Position numbers and translations under genes: made by a program. The notes under the pieces were generated by a model that saw only the letters and a list, made by a program, of their open reading frames with translations, was not told the DNA's origin and searched no databases. A stretch of 64,000 nt of DNA from Bagarius yarrelli (Eukaryota; Chordata; Actinopteri; Siluriformes; Sisoridae). The stretch spans positions 2,360,097 through 2,424,096 of the forward strand of contig VCAZ01000001.1 in the NCBI GenBank assembly GCA_005784505.1, read 5' to 3'. Position 1 is the first letter of the stretch; every line of letters starts with the position of its first letter. This document shows, piece by piece, positions 33,903-45,416 of this stretch.

Positions 33903-34640
33903 TGTAGCACATACAGAAATAATTAAAAACAATAATAGACTCGGCGCACGGGTTCGATTCAAACAGAGAACTTTATTCCAATGGAATGAAACAAGGAAGC
34001 AGTTCACACAAACTTAGTCATCAAAACTGACAGAGAACTTCTGGGTAAACCCAGAACAGAGGAATCACTTGGAAACATCACTTTTAAACACAGTCTGGAA
34101 GTCTCCTAGGCTTGAAATCAGAGGAACTAGAAATAAACCAGGGAAACACAGAATTGGTAGTCTTTACAAAGCCTTGGAATCAGAGGAACTAGGAAAAAAC
34201 CAGGGAAACTCAGAACTGGTAGTCTTTACAAAGGCTTGAAATCAGGGAAACTCAGAACTGGTAGTCTTTACAAAGGCTTGAAATCAGAGGAAACTAGAAA
34301 TAAACCAGGGAAACACAGAATTGGTAGTCTTTACAAAGCCTTGGAATCAGAGGAACTAGGAAAAAACCAGGGAAACTCAGAACTGGTAGTCTTTACAAAG
34401 CCTTGAAATCATGGAAACACAGAATTGGTAGTCTTTACAAAGCCTTGGAATCAGAGGAACTAGGAAAAAACCAGGGAAACTCAGAACTGGTAGTCTTTAC
34501 AAAGGCTTGGAACCTGAGGAACTTGGAAATAGATACCCGATTATGTCCTTCTTCCTTAAGTGAGACCAGACAGCAAGTGAGTGTCTTTATATAGGATGTA
34601 AGTGCAATCAGGGGAATGTGTTGCAGGTGTGTGTGATTAG
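33903..34640 (-). mobile_element. LTR-like element with internal minisatellite
   Basis: Read on the minus strand it has a TATA box (TATATAAAG, 34585-34593), then the tandem array (34150-34520), then a polyadenylation signal AATAAA (33972-33977). That is the order of U3, R and U5 in an LTR. The stretch around 33957-33998 is shared with 6060-6107. The exact ends and a target duplication are not found, so the limits are approximate and a solo LTR is inferred. Confidence 0.5.
34150..34520 (-). repeat. Minisatellite with higher-order periodicity
   Basis: GTAGTCTTTACAAAG recurs at 34158, 34219, 34261, 34324, 34386, 34428 and 34490. The spacings are 61, 42, 63, 62, 42 and 62. The pattern of two long and one short unit therefore repeats every 166-167 bp, a small higher-order repeat. 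Confidence 0.9.
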
Positions 34641-35346
34641 TAACAATATGTGTGTGTTTGTGGAATAAATGCTATATTAATTAGGTTGCACACAATAATG
34701 CCAAATCCTGTAATTGCTCATGTTTTTTTCTCGTTTTCTTGCAAGAGAGTTTCAGATGTAGAGGTAGATTATTTCATCGCTTTTTCCGAGCTGCTGCTGC
34801 AAACGCCCAGTCACAACTTGATTTCAATCTAGTCCTTGAAATGTCTAGCATCATCTGACACAACATCATGTCACTGCTTTGTGTGTGTGTATGTAACCTG
34901 CAAAAAAAGGTTATTTAACTAAAATTGCATTACCTTCTGCATCTTCTTCAGGGTCTAAATGGAGACAGATCATGGAATCCCGGGATCACTAGGAGTGAGG
35001 TGGAGGGGGAGGTGGTAGCTCAATGGTTAAGGTGTTGGATACCTGGAAGATCGGGATTTGACTCCCCGCTCCACCAAGCTGCCACTGTTGAACAAATGTA
35101 AGTCACTTTGGATAAGGGGGTCTACCAAATGCTGTAAATGTAAATGAGTGAACTGGGAACTCAAACTTTGATGTGCCTCCAATCAATTACAGGACAAGAT
35201 GTGCACACACACACACACATTTACACACACAGTATGTAACAGGATGTGTGTGTTTGTGGAATAAATGTTATATAAATTAGGTTGTACACAATAATGGCAA
35301 TTTCTGTGATTGCTAATGTATTTTTTTCTTGTTTTCTTGCAAGAGT
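34641..35346 (+). repeat. Duplicated blocks A-B-A'
   Basis: Block A (34641-34748) and block A' (35237-35346) are two copies of one 108-bp sequence (TGTGTGTTTGTGGAATAAAT ... TTTTCTTGCAAGAG). Between them lies block B (34749-35227), whose second copy is at 31342-31945. The layout suggests a tandem duplication of A-B followed by loss, plus a dispersed copy of B. A pyrimidine run before CTTGCAAG resembles a splice acceptor, but no exon is supported. Confidence 0.85.
35008..35149 (+). repeat. SINE-B copy inside block B
   Basis: Head GGTGGTAGCTCAATGGTTAA, degenerate B box (GGATTTGACTCCCC), then an internal deletion to the tail ACAAATGTAAGTCACTTTGG. Confidence 0.8.
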
Positions 35347-38104
35347 TGAGGATGATTTTAGTTGTATATCCTCGACACACAGAAACTGGTCCCTTCTTTT
35401 TGAAATGGCTGTAATTGTTTTACCCACTAAAATGCCAACAGCCTCCCGCTGAAGCCTGAATTAAAGACCCTCCAGGTAGTCACGCAGAAAGCTGAGTGGA
35501 TCTTAAATAGAGACATTATTTCTAGTTGCCTTTTTTCTTCTGTTCTGCTGTTCGCATAAGTGAAGCCTTATAATTGGAAACAGGGAGACCTGGCAAGACA
35601 GAGCAAATAATACATATATCATCGTATGTATCTACATATAGTGCAAATTACTGCATAGATAGACGAAAAAAAATGCTTACTCCATTCTCCATTGCTTCAG
35701 GATGTCCTATTACAATTATCTCTTTGAAAGACGCTAATAGCCCATCGACCCTTTTCTACCCTCACACCACTGTAACACAAAACAGGGGCAGCCTGGAGGC
35801 ACCCTAGGTGTCAGCATCTAATTCCACCTGAGCCCATAATTACCTAATTAATTTAGTCTGACAGGATAGGTTAAAGCCTTCTCACTGATCTGAGGCACCA
35901 CTGAGAGACCTGACTAAACCCTCACCATTGGCGCTTCCCCTAATCAGGCAGGATTCTCCATCTGATTCCATTTAAGATTTCATAACCCACCAGGTCTGAT
36001 ATAGATCGTTTTAAAGCAGCAGTGATGAGTATTATCTTGGCGTTTTGTGGAAATAGAACCAGGAACAAAGATAATGCAGATATAAAGCTAAGTCTATCGG
36101 GTTTGATGTGAGGCTGATGCTGGCCTGTATGATAGGAGGCTAACACAAAACACACGACAGAGGTGTGAGATTCAGACTTTGGAGAGCGTAGAAGGGTGAA
36201 ATGACTTTTCAGTCTGGATAAGGGTGTTGACGCTGGAGGCTCACGGCGAAGCAGAGCGGCAGCGAAGATTGATCGCTGGCACGTCTTCACTTGCCGATTT
36301 CCCATCTCTCCAGAGCCTCAGCGCATAGGAGTCAGCATGGCCAAGATAAATCGACAGATGGTGGAGAAGAAAAGCTTGAGAAAAGTAAAGCGGAAAAAAT
36401 AAAGATGTTGCAAAGGAAAAAAAGATAGTTGAACGAAAGAATATTGACGGAAAGAGGTAAGAAAGAAAACACTCCGTTGGGAGCCTGAAAAATAAAGGAA
36501 TATCATCTACAAGGAATCAGGTTCGGAGAGGAACAAGTTCTAGATACACCATCCGCTTTCACAGCTAAATAAGAAAACACGTTTTACTTCACATGTGACG
36601 ATGGATGGAAAACATAAGCCAGGGAATAGGATTGGAATTGCATTGTTCATCTGAGGACTTGAAAGTGTAAAGTCAATAGCTACACACTCTAGGGATGAAT
36701 TAAAGTGCATTCTACATGTAAATATCGATTGTGTTTGCATACCTAAAGAATTGCTCCAGTTACAATATCACATACTGGCGTAAAATAAAGTCTATTGACT
36801 ATCTGTCAGGTGCCACACACATTAGCACAGCTAAAGCAAACCTAATTGGTGCAGTCCAGACGTGACTGCTTACTTGAACAAGAGGATTAAGAGAAGAAAG
36901 TGGGATGCAGTTGTACAAATGAATAAGACTGGAACTTGTCCATTCTGGATAAAGCACCCAAAACTAAAACACGTCAAACTGAAACAGTGTGTTGAGGTTA
37001 CAGTAACAAAATAGTGTGTTTACAGCTGAAAAAAAAGAAATGTGAACCGCAACCTTAAATATTCGTGTACACGACTTAATTACTGCCTCTTTTAAAAGAC
37101 AATAAATATATTAGAAAAAATGTTTTATCTGCCATGTGAGAGGGATCCACTTTCTGGTTCTGAAGAGATCCAATGCAGGGATAGTTCTTGGACGCCCTGG
37201 TACATTGAACACAATCCTTCAATCTACTGGTCCACTGGGGATATTTTTGTATTTGTTATGTCTAGAAATTTGTTGTATTTGTTATGTCTAGAAATACATC
37301 AGTTTATTTTGGGATGTTACCTTTGCTAGCGATAATAGAGAAACATATCAAAACAGAAGACCACCAATTTCTCTAAACCAATTGATCCTAAACAGAGACT
37401 ATATCCAAGGTATGGCACACTCATGCACACATCTAAGGGGGGAAGGTAGGACAATTCTAAAAGCCCATGCAGTTTGGGGGCCCACAGAGAGCTGTTTTAT
37501 TAGTAGTAACAGACTGTTAACATGGATTATATAGGCGTAGACATTAGATGACCTGAAATCTTACTATAACGTTGACTGAATTTTCTGTACACATACAGCA
37601 GGGCAACAGGTTGACCAACTACACTTGCTTTTACTATTTTCTGTGTCTCTCCCAGTGTTTGTAAGGCTTTAAAAAGATAAAGTCATACTAAATCTTAATA
37701 CTGTTATCTTAAATGTAACCATGTTAACTGGCTAGCCAGCTGTCGAGAAATGTCTAAACAGAAGGCAGGTAGAGACAGACGTCACCTAACTGTAAAAATA
37801 TCTCTTGTTGATTGACTGGTGGAATAATAATGGTCTTTCTCTAATCGAGCAAGTCATTTGCACCTGCTTTTACAGTGGCAATCATGTTTAAGTGAATCCA
37901 TGTGAAAAAGAGACCCTGCAGCATGTCAGACATTTTCATTCATTCTTTTATCAATCGAAAGCTTAATAGTTTCCTGCTGGCCTTTAGACGCATTAGAAAT
38001 GATTTAGGTTTTGTCAAGGGGAAAAAAAGGGAAGATGTGCTTGCTATTTAACTTCCTGTTTTGGCTAAAGTTTATGAGAGTATGATTGAATGTTATCAAA
38101 TCAA
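35347..38104. other. Longest repeat-poor stretch
   Basis: About 2.7 kb without a recognised SINE, transposon or gene. The part 35800-35900 is rich in homeodomain-type sites (ATAATTACC, TAATTAATTTAG, TGACAG at 35859-35864). A 23-bp direct repeat containing TTTGTTATGTCTAGAAAT lies near 37250 and 37275. The 121-codon minus frame at 35940-36305 has no known domain. Low repeat load may reflect constraint. Confidence 0.4.
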
Positions 38105-38394
38105 GGGGCAGTACGGTGGCTCAGTGGTTAGCACTGTTGCCTCACAGCAAGAAGGTCCCAGGTTTGATTCCCGGACAGGTGTGGAGTTTGCTTGTGGGGA
38201 GAACATGCAATTTTTAGTTCATTGGTGATTCCAAAGAATTTGTGTGTGTGTGTGTGTGTGTCCCTGTTATGAACTGGCGACCTGTCCAGGGTATACCTCT
38301 CCTGCCTTTTGCCCCTTCAGAGATGGCTGGGATAGACTCCAGCAGATCCCCATGACCCCGAATTAGGGAATAACTGGGTATAGAAGATAAACGG
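38105..38394 (+). repeat. SINE-A with internal micro-inversion
   Basis: Head is intact (GTGGCTCAGTGGTTAGCAC, B box GGTTTGATTCCC). In the core, where other copies read CATGTTCTCCCC, this one reads GGGGAGAACATG on the same strand (38198-38209), and the adjacent core is deleted. A GT run follows, then a normal tail. Confidence 0.9.
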
Positions 38395-39034
38395 ATAATC
38401 GAAACTAAATTAACCCACTTTTGTGTTGTGAGTTTAGCTTTCTTTAGCAAATTCCTTCAAATTTAAAGTTTATAAAGACGTTTTCTGGAAGAAAAGGCAA
38501 AATTGTCCCAGAGGTCTGTAAAAGCAAAAAGAAAGCTGACTGCCATTTACACCCTTAGACCTTCTCGACCTAAAATGACTCACTCATAATACTGTGAATC
38601 AATTCTGTGGTTTAGAGCTCCATTAAGTCAGACATTGGAGCCGGTGAGCGTGTGGGTATGTGGTGTTCAGCACGTCCCTGGCTGTAGCCTAAAAAAAAAC
38701 ACTTAAATAAAAATGGAGGTAGTGAAATTTAACACAATTCTGCCAAGTAGAGCTGTCTGAGAAAGAGTGAAGATGTCATAGCCATGATAAGAGTCCTCCC
38801 CAAGCCTATTACATTGTAATGAGTGTTGACACCTATTTGTGACATATGACTGTGGACCAGATTGCTTTAAGCATGATAGCATCTCTTATCCTCGGTGTGT
38901 TACACTAGATGTGTGTGTGTGTGTGTGTCTGTGTGAGTATGTACACAAGTATTAACTCTCTTAGGGATGTCCCCTTCATAAACAGGAAGAGACCCCTCTT
39001 CTCATGGTAAGGGAGCAACAATTTACATAAAAAG
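38395..39034. other. Unique sequence with (GT)n
   Basis: A GT run lies at about 38911-38930. No gene or transposon recognised. Confidence 0.5.
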
Positions 39035-39216
39035 AGAAGTGGTGGCTTAGTGGCTAAGGAGTTGGACTGATACCAAAAAGACAGGGGGTTCGATTCCCAA
39101 CACCACCAAGCCACCATTGCTGGGCCCTTGAGCAAGGCCCTTAACCCCCAATTGCTCAGTTGTATAAAAGAGATAAATGTAAGTCGCTCTGAATAAGGGT
39201 GTCTGGCAAATGCCAC
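39035..39216 (+). repeat. SINE-B, near full length
   Basis: Head AAGTGGTGGCTTAGTGGCTA, B box GGTTCGATTCCC, middle CCCTTAACCCCCAATTGCTC and tail TAAATGTAAGTCGCTCTGAA. One of the best preserved SINE-B copies. Confidence 0.9.
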
Positions 39217-41289
39217 AACTGCACACATACAGTTGTGCTTGTGTAAGTTGAAAAGGAGTCAGACATGTGTCCTGTAAATGTGAGTCCTTGGCTTTGGCAT
39301 TGTTTCCAGTGGTCCTGTTCAGGAGGCTTAATGATGTCATTTAAATATCACAGCGAGCCACAGGCAGTCGGTCTGTCTGCACCAGAGCATAGAACATTAA
39401 GTCCTGCAAAGCATGCTAGCATGCACTATGTAGAGTATATCTATTATCTCCTCTCCACTGCTGTCTGTGGGTTATTAGAGCTCTAATGATCTTGATGAGA
39501 TGCACTGAATCATAGCAAGACAGAGAGAGTGTAAACAGCTATGTGTATAGGGGCCATTAGGATGTCGTGCTTCATGGCATACAAAGCAACAGGAGGTAAT
39601 TGGATGTTATACACAGTAAGATGCCATTTATGTCACTGGTTTTGTTATATGCCTAATGGGTAAAGTCTCTAGGTTTTGTGCAGCAAGCATGCATGTTTGC
39701 AGGTCCAAATTCCAACAAATTTGGTTTGGGTAAAATATATTTTTTTGATGAATGTAGATTTTTTAAAACTGGAAATGAAATAATTACAGACGATAAAGTC
39801 TCAGCAAATTAAAATATACATCTTGAAACTTTTTAAATAAAGAAATGATGGAATAAAACGCAGGCTTGGATGAAGTGTCGGCTGTTTCTTCTCCTCATTT
39901 TCAATTCATCTTGATCAAATCATTTCTCCATCACAGGGAATATCTCACTAATCAGATTTATGATTTTATCCCATTTAAATTCGTTCATCTTCTTGAATGG
40001 AGTTTGCACATTGTATGGGAAAAAGAATATTAAAGTGAAAGAAGCCTTAGAGCAATTTATAATGTGAACAAGAGATAGAGCGAGAGAGCGAGAGAGAGAA
40101 AGACACCTGTGAGAATGACCTCCATTTAAATGACTAAAAAACGACCTTCTTATATATCCCACTATTGTCCCGTCACTAATAAGCATCAATTAATAAGAGT
40201 CTGAGTTTGTGCTTGAAGAATAGAGTTATTTTATTAGACTTCCTTGTATTTAGAGCGCTTTTGTCTCCATAATATTAACAAGAGTAAAAGATCTTGGTAT
40301 ATACTCTATTTTGTCTGATTATTTGCTAGTTAAGGAGTTTAACACTGCTTGAATTCATTTTCTACTATTAATCAGAAGCAATTACCGTCCTGTTATTCTC
40401 GGTTTCATCAATTTACTCATTCAATGACAGGAAAAGGATCTTTATTTTATAAAAAAAAAAAAAAAAATGCATGATGAGTTTTTAATCAAGTCTTTATTCA
40501 GGAAAGGAGAGTGGCTCTTCATCGTAGCATTTATTAGCACTGACATTCTATTAGACAAACAATTATTAAATGTACTGTGGGTTTACTAACCTACTGGTTT
40601 ATCTGGTCAGAGAAGAACTGACAGCTTTAAAACCCTGTCTTGGCTGTTTAGCATAACATGTATTAAGTTTAAAGACTCAGTCATTTATGTCATGTCTTCA
40701 GTTCTTTTAATATTATTGTTGTTATTCCCTAACAATAGCTAATCAAGCACTAATCTATATCCCAGCTGTTCTAAATGCATGTAACATGACAGAAACTTTT
40801 CCACTGTTTCATAAATTGGATTAGCAAGCAGTCACCCAGCAGGTGTGAAGAAATGGACATAAAATGCTATTCCAGAGAGGAGCTTTAGCGACACAAACCA
40901 ATCTGAGAGGCGTAACAAGCCCATGGCATGGGGATACAGCCATGACTAGACAGGCGAAGTGAACTAGACTCTCCACGGCACGCAGATGTGTGAAATGAGC
41001 CCTGGGTCTTCAAACACAGCAGTGCTTTACACCAGGACTGGAGCTCTGGTGTGAGGCCAAAGACACACTGAGAGCGTGGGATGTTGTGTGTGTATGTGTG
41101 TGTGTGTGTGTGTGTGTGTTTGTAATTCTCTTTAATCGTCAAAGAGTTCACAGCATCCCACAGGTGACAAGACGGGACAGTTTTTTTATCAAAGATAACT
41201 GACGAGAACTTGTGCAGTTGTGTGCACTATAACATCTTTTGCGCTAATGCGGTGTAAAAATTACACAATAATCGATTAGACCAAAAATT
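39217..41289. other. Unique sequence with (GT)n
   Basis: GT repeat at about 41081-41119 and GA-rich run near 40077-40099. No transposon or gene recognised. 39300-39560 and 40900-41060 are less AT-rich. Confidence 0.45.
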
Positions 41290-41842
41290 CTAGACTCAGG
41301 ACAACTGTGTTAGAACTAAACAGACCAGTTTAATTACAGAAGTGGGTTAGAAAAATTGAACGTAGAAAATCAAAAAATCTGTAATGTCTTTACAGCAGAT
41401 GTGGAACTCAGAGAACTAAGGATGACCAGGAGTACTTAAAACCCCAGAACCACTGGAAGAGTATTATTTTTTTATCCTAGGAAAGTCTGGAAAGACGTTC
41501 TTAGGATCGTCTGGAAAATCTTTTATCTTAAGGTAGTCAGGAATGACGTTCTTAAAATCGTCTGAAAAATCTTTTATCTTAAGGGAGTCTAAAGGAATGA
41601 CGTTCTTAAAATCGTCTGAAAAATCTTTTATCTTAAGGGAGTCTGGAAAGACGTTGATTGTGAAGTGACATGGCAGGGAGTTTTTCTTCCAACAATTCAG
41701 ACCAAGACAAGGAACCCGCCGGTGTGTGCTGCGTAAATAAGGTGGGCAGGAATGAATGGGGCAAAGAGAAACAGGTGTGTGTAAATAAATCTCAGGGGGA
41801 CTGTGAGCTGGGAAGGGTGAATAAGCCTGGCGTGTCCGTGAC
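41290..41842 (-). mobile_element. LTR-like element with internal tandem repeat
   Basis: The left part TCTAGACTCAGGACAACTG and ACTAAACAGACCAGTTTAAT resembles the same place in the elements at 6040 and 33940. The right end reads GTGTCCGTGACA, so the minus strand would begin TGTCACGG, a usual LTR start. A tandem repeat occupies the middle. No internal retrotransposon genes and no target duplication are found. Confidence 0.45.
41484..41660 (-). repeat. 51-54-bp tandem repeat, about 3.5 units
   Basis: The block GACGTTCTTA...ATCGTCTG, AAAATCTTTTATCTTAAG recurs with GACGTT at 41494, 41545, 41599 and 41650. Spacings are all multiples of three, so a minus-strand frame stays open (41464-41844) with a repeated KIKDFSDDFKNV peptide. 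This is most likely a by-product, not a gene. Confidence 0.85.
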
Positions 41843-42575
41843 ACAAACTTATTACATTTATTTCATCTGTATACCACCACAGGTATAATTAGCTTACTGT
41901 CTGTAAAAACAATTAGCGCATTTTGTGTAAAACAGTCATTTTTCCTCAGGTGTGATAATCTGAAATAAACAGATGCCACAGTGGAGATTTTCATCTCATT
42001 ATTTTCCCTGTATACGGTAAAGATGCTCTCTTTGTTTCAAATCAACAGTTGCTGGTTGTGCAACAGAGCCATAATTGTGTATTTAAACATACCAGGACAT
42101 TTTTCTCTGCATAAAAACTGCTATTCAAAACAAATAGAAGAATGTTCACGTAAAGCTTTATTAATTACCCAAATATACTTTGTATGGTGACAACTACTGC
42201 TAATGACATTAGTGCTAAATACCAGAGCTTAAGAACGGGGAGAAATGTGAAAAATATTATTTAATTAAAACGAGGAATGTGTCATAGCTCCACTATTGAA
42301 AAACAGCAGCTGTTATACAACCTGATGAGAGTCAGAGTCTCTCAGAAGTAAAGATAGGCAGAGGCTCTCCAATCTGTGAAAGAGTGGAATACCTTAAAAA
42401 ACAAAGTTCCTCAAAATCAAATCTCTTCATCTACAGTCCAGTTCATAAATGTTCTATTGTGAATAATTTATTGGCTCATGTGATTTTAAAGTCTTTTAGT
42501 TTTCATTTTATTCAAATATTCATGAAATCAGGTTGTAATATTTAGCGCCATAGATCGGTCTGCAATGATGGATGA

Positions 42576-42576
<1 letters not shown>
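41843..42576. other. Unique sequence
   Basis: AT-rich, with no recognised element or gene. Confidence 0.5.

Positions 42577-42634
<58 letters not shown>
42577..42634 (+). repeat. (GATA)n microsatellite
   Basis: About 14 uninterrupted TAGA/GATA tetramers. Confidence 0.95.
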
Positions 42635-42727
42635 TTCTCTGTATCTTAACTTTTGTTTATTTGTTCGTTTGTTCAATACTTAAAGACATTCCTGTTATGC
42701 TAAATGTTAAACATTATATATTTCAAC

Positions 42728-42806
42728 TTACTCTATAATCAAACAACACAGTCAGTCCCTTATAATTAAAATAAGGGACTGACTGTGTTGTTTGATTAAA
42801 GAGTAA
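42728..42806. repeat. Near-perfect 36-bp inverted repeat (hairpin)
   Basis: Arms 42728-42763 and 42771-42806 are reverse complements with one mismatch, separated by the 7-base loop AATTAAA. Arm sequence begins TTACTCTATAATCAAACAAC. The size (79 nt) is that of a microRNA precursor, but such near-complete pairing is more typical of a young foldback or MITE-type element. No flanking target duplication is obvious. Confidence 0.95.
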
Positions 42807-43754
42807 TTTCTAATTAAAAAATGACTTAATTTAGAAGCTGAATTCAGTTCAGGTTTTGTAAATAAAGTATTAAAGGGTTGATCCTTTAAACGATAACTTA
42901 CATAAGGAGGCAACAGTTTTCTGCTTCCCCCCCTAGTTAAACCTTTTCCAATAGTTCTTCATTTAACAGACTAATCTAATCTATAACTTACCTCTGGCCA
43001 AAAATCAATTATTAAGGAATTTTAATACATAATATTAACTCCACTAATCTAAACCACTTGGGGATAAAAAACTCCCTCCACAGATCCAGACAGCCCGTCA
43101 GCCTATTACACAGCACCATCAAGTTCATTTAAGGTTATACTTCCACACTGATGTTTTATCAATCCCCCTCACTCTTTTCTAACATTAAATGGTTACTAAA
43201 TATGATCAAACTTTCGGACCTTCTTTTCTCAACTGTTATCTCTCCAATTAGAGAGTCAAACTATTAAATGATTCCTTAACATTTGTGGCAGGTTTAATTT
43301 TAAAGACATTGTGATCTTATGGGTCATACTGGCCTGAACATTCCTGAGCATCTGTCTTAGCAACTACTCACTGCATTACTCTATAGTTCCTTCTCTTAAG
43401 AGAGAATATACCAAAACTGGCCTTAAGCCCATTTGTTCTCTATCATAGTGATTGGAACTTCTTCCTGTCTATCTTATTCAAGATCATTACTCCACTGTGT
43501 CTAGTGGGATGTGGTCAAAAATAGAACACAGCATCCGCTTACACAAAAGTGAACTAGAATTTAAGTTACAATTTAAATAAGTCTCTTAAAAGAGTTATGA
43601 ACATCTAAAGAAATGATATATGTAGTTTATTTTTGTACATATTATGCTATAATAAACCCGAACCAGGAACACCTCCAATAACACACAATGTATTTGTCTA
43701 TACTATGTAGAAGGGCATCTACACTAACATAAATCTGTTATTTTCCTATTCCAA
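42807..43754. other. Unique sequence
   Basis: No gene. Part may be the upstream body of dispersed repeat D, but no second copy inside the window confirms this. Confidence 0.4.
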
Positions 43755-44572
43755 GCTCAGATCCAGTCTGTATCCAGTCCAGTTGGTGGATCAACACAGA
43801 GAAAATAATTTCCCAGTGATAATCTTGTTTTCTAGACGGCAATCCAGACAAGACCATGGAAACTGTACTGCAGTATAGAATAACCTGCTGGCATGTCTGT
43901 TCAGAGGAGAACCGGCCCCCCTGACCCACCTGACTAAACCTGGTTTCTGCGAAGGTTTTTTTTCCTCCAATTTTTCCACCGATAACGTTTTGGTTCTTTG
44001 CCACTGTCGCCTGTAAGGTTCTTGTTTCATATTTTGTTTTGTTTTGTTTGTGTTAGCTTAGCTAGCTATGCTAGCTAAGTTAGCTTCAGTCATGTTATTG
44101 TTTTGTTTACTACCTGTTTTGTCATCATGTAATTCCCTTTGTCTCTGTGTCTTGTTCTTATTGGTTTTTTTCCATGTGTTGTTGATTGGTTCAGGTGTGT
44201 CTTGTTTTGTTAACTAGTTCCTTGTGTATTTATAGCCCTTCTGTCTTTGTGGATAATTGTTTTGTATACCACTTTGGTGAGTTCATGTTCCTACCATGTT
44301 CCAGCTAGGTATTTGTCTTCTGTTTTATATATAGTCACCTTGTGAATAAATCTGCACTTGGGTTCTAATACTCCTCATCTCAGTGGGCTCTATGTTACAT
44401 CGCCTCTGGCTTGCTCAGTTGGAGACTCTTAATTATGGATACGAGTTAATCCAAGTGTTTTTAGTGAGTGTTTAATATTATTTTATTTGATTTGACTTTG
44501 TAAAGCTGCTTTGACACAATTTCTATAGTTAAAAAGCGCTGTACCAGTAATGGGGACTTGACAAAACAGCTG
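43755..44572 (+). repeat. Dispersed repeat D, split by a solo LTR
   Basis: The left piece (43755-44011: CCAGTTGGTGGATCAACACA, AACCTGGTTTCTGCGAAGGT) and the right piece (44405-44572: CTGGCTTGCTCAGTTGGAGA, GTAAAGCTGCTTTGACACAA, GCGCTGTACC) form one element when the LTR is removed. They join as CACTGTCGCC|TCTGGCTTGC. The end GGGACTTGAC resembles the pentamer tail of copy 1 at 447. It is a very common fish repeat that I cannot name with certainty. Confidence 0.75.
44012..44399 (+). mobile_element. Solo LTR, copy 2
   Basis: Starts TGTAAGGTTC and ends TATGTTACA, giving 5-base inverted ends TGTAA/TTACA. It is flanked by identical 5-bp duplications TCGCC at 44007-44011 and 44400-44404. It sits inside repeat D, whose sequence rejoins exactly when it is removed. 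It shares ACTACCTGTTTTGTC, GGTTCAGGTGTGTCTTGTTT and TTCCTTGTGTATTTATAG with copy 1 at 25941. A TATTTATAG-type TATA and GTGAATAAA polyadenylation signal (44342-44350) mark a + strand LTR of 388 bp. Confidence 0.95.
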
Positions 44573-45381
44573 TGTAAGTGTGAAGATTTATCTTTTGCAC
44601 AAACACACCCGACAAAGATAAAATCAATGCCATGACGATTTTATAGATTTGTTTTTACTATGACTATTCGATCTTAAGCGGACGTTGAAAAAAATCATCA
44701 GACAATCACAACTAGCTTTATATTAAAGCCTCTACCAAGATCAGGGGCTTTTACAGCTTTACTCATCACCTGTCTGCCAGAGGTTAACATATAAGGGGCA
44801 AAAATGGAAAGTACTGGCCCAAATTATGTCTCCGGAAATGAGTATGTTCTTCTCGTTTAGAGAACCTGTGGTACAGTTCTCCACGATGCCACTACAAAGG
44901 TGGTTCACCTTTTCCATTCAGCTCACAAAACTTGCAGTACTAAACTCTTACTCATACCCCCTGCTTCCCCGACCTCACACCCACTGACTTTTCCTCTTCC
45001 ACCACTTTGTAACAGGTATTTCAAAAATGGTTCAACGATGGGGTAATTAACTTGGGTTGAACTTTTCCTTAGAAGCCACGCAGAAGGCTTTCTTAAAGAT
45101 GGTCTCCACTAGCTCATCCATCACCTTAGGTGGAGGACATGTAGAGAAAGACTTTGTTTGTTTTTATTACGTTCTCATTTTTTTGCCATTAATAACAATT
45201 TCATGACCGCCCCCTGGTAAGGGGAGCACACTTGATCCGACTCACAGACTAATTCCAATATCAATATGAAGCTTTGTCTCTATGGAAATTCTATTACTAG
45301 CATCATCGCTAGCCTTTGACACTCTACTGCATTAAAATTATAATATGAAGTCACACAGAATGCAGTGCCTCAATAAACAGA

Positions 45382-45416
<35 letters not shown>

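Noticed and set aside
34700..34760. Splice acceptor and exon at the start of block B
   Set aside because: The pyrimidine run before CTTGCAAG is suggestive, but the following frame stops soon, is not kept in the second copy and matches no protein.
35940..36305. 121-codon minus-strand frame as a gene
   Set aside because: No domain, no splice or promoter context, and no family recognised; length is within chance for 64 kb.
42577..42634. GATA repeat as a sex-chromosome marker
   Set aside because: GATA arrays are found on some sex chromosomes, but one short array is ordinary and proves nothing.
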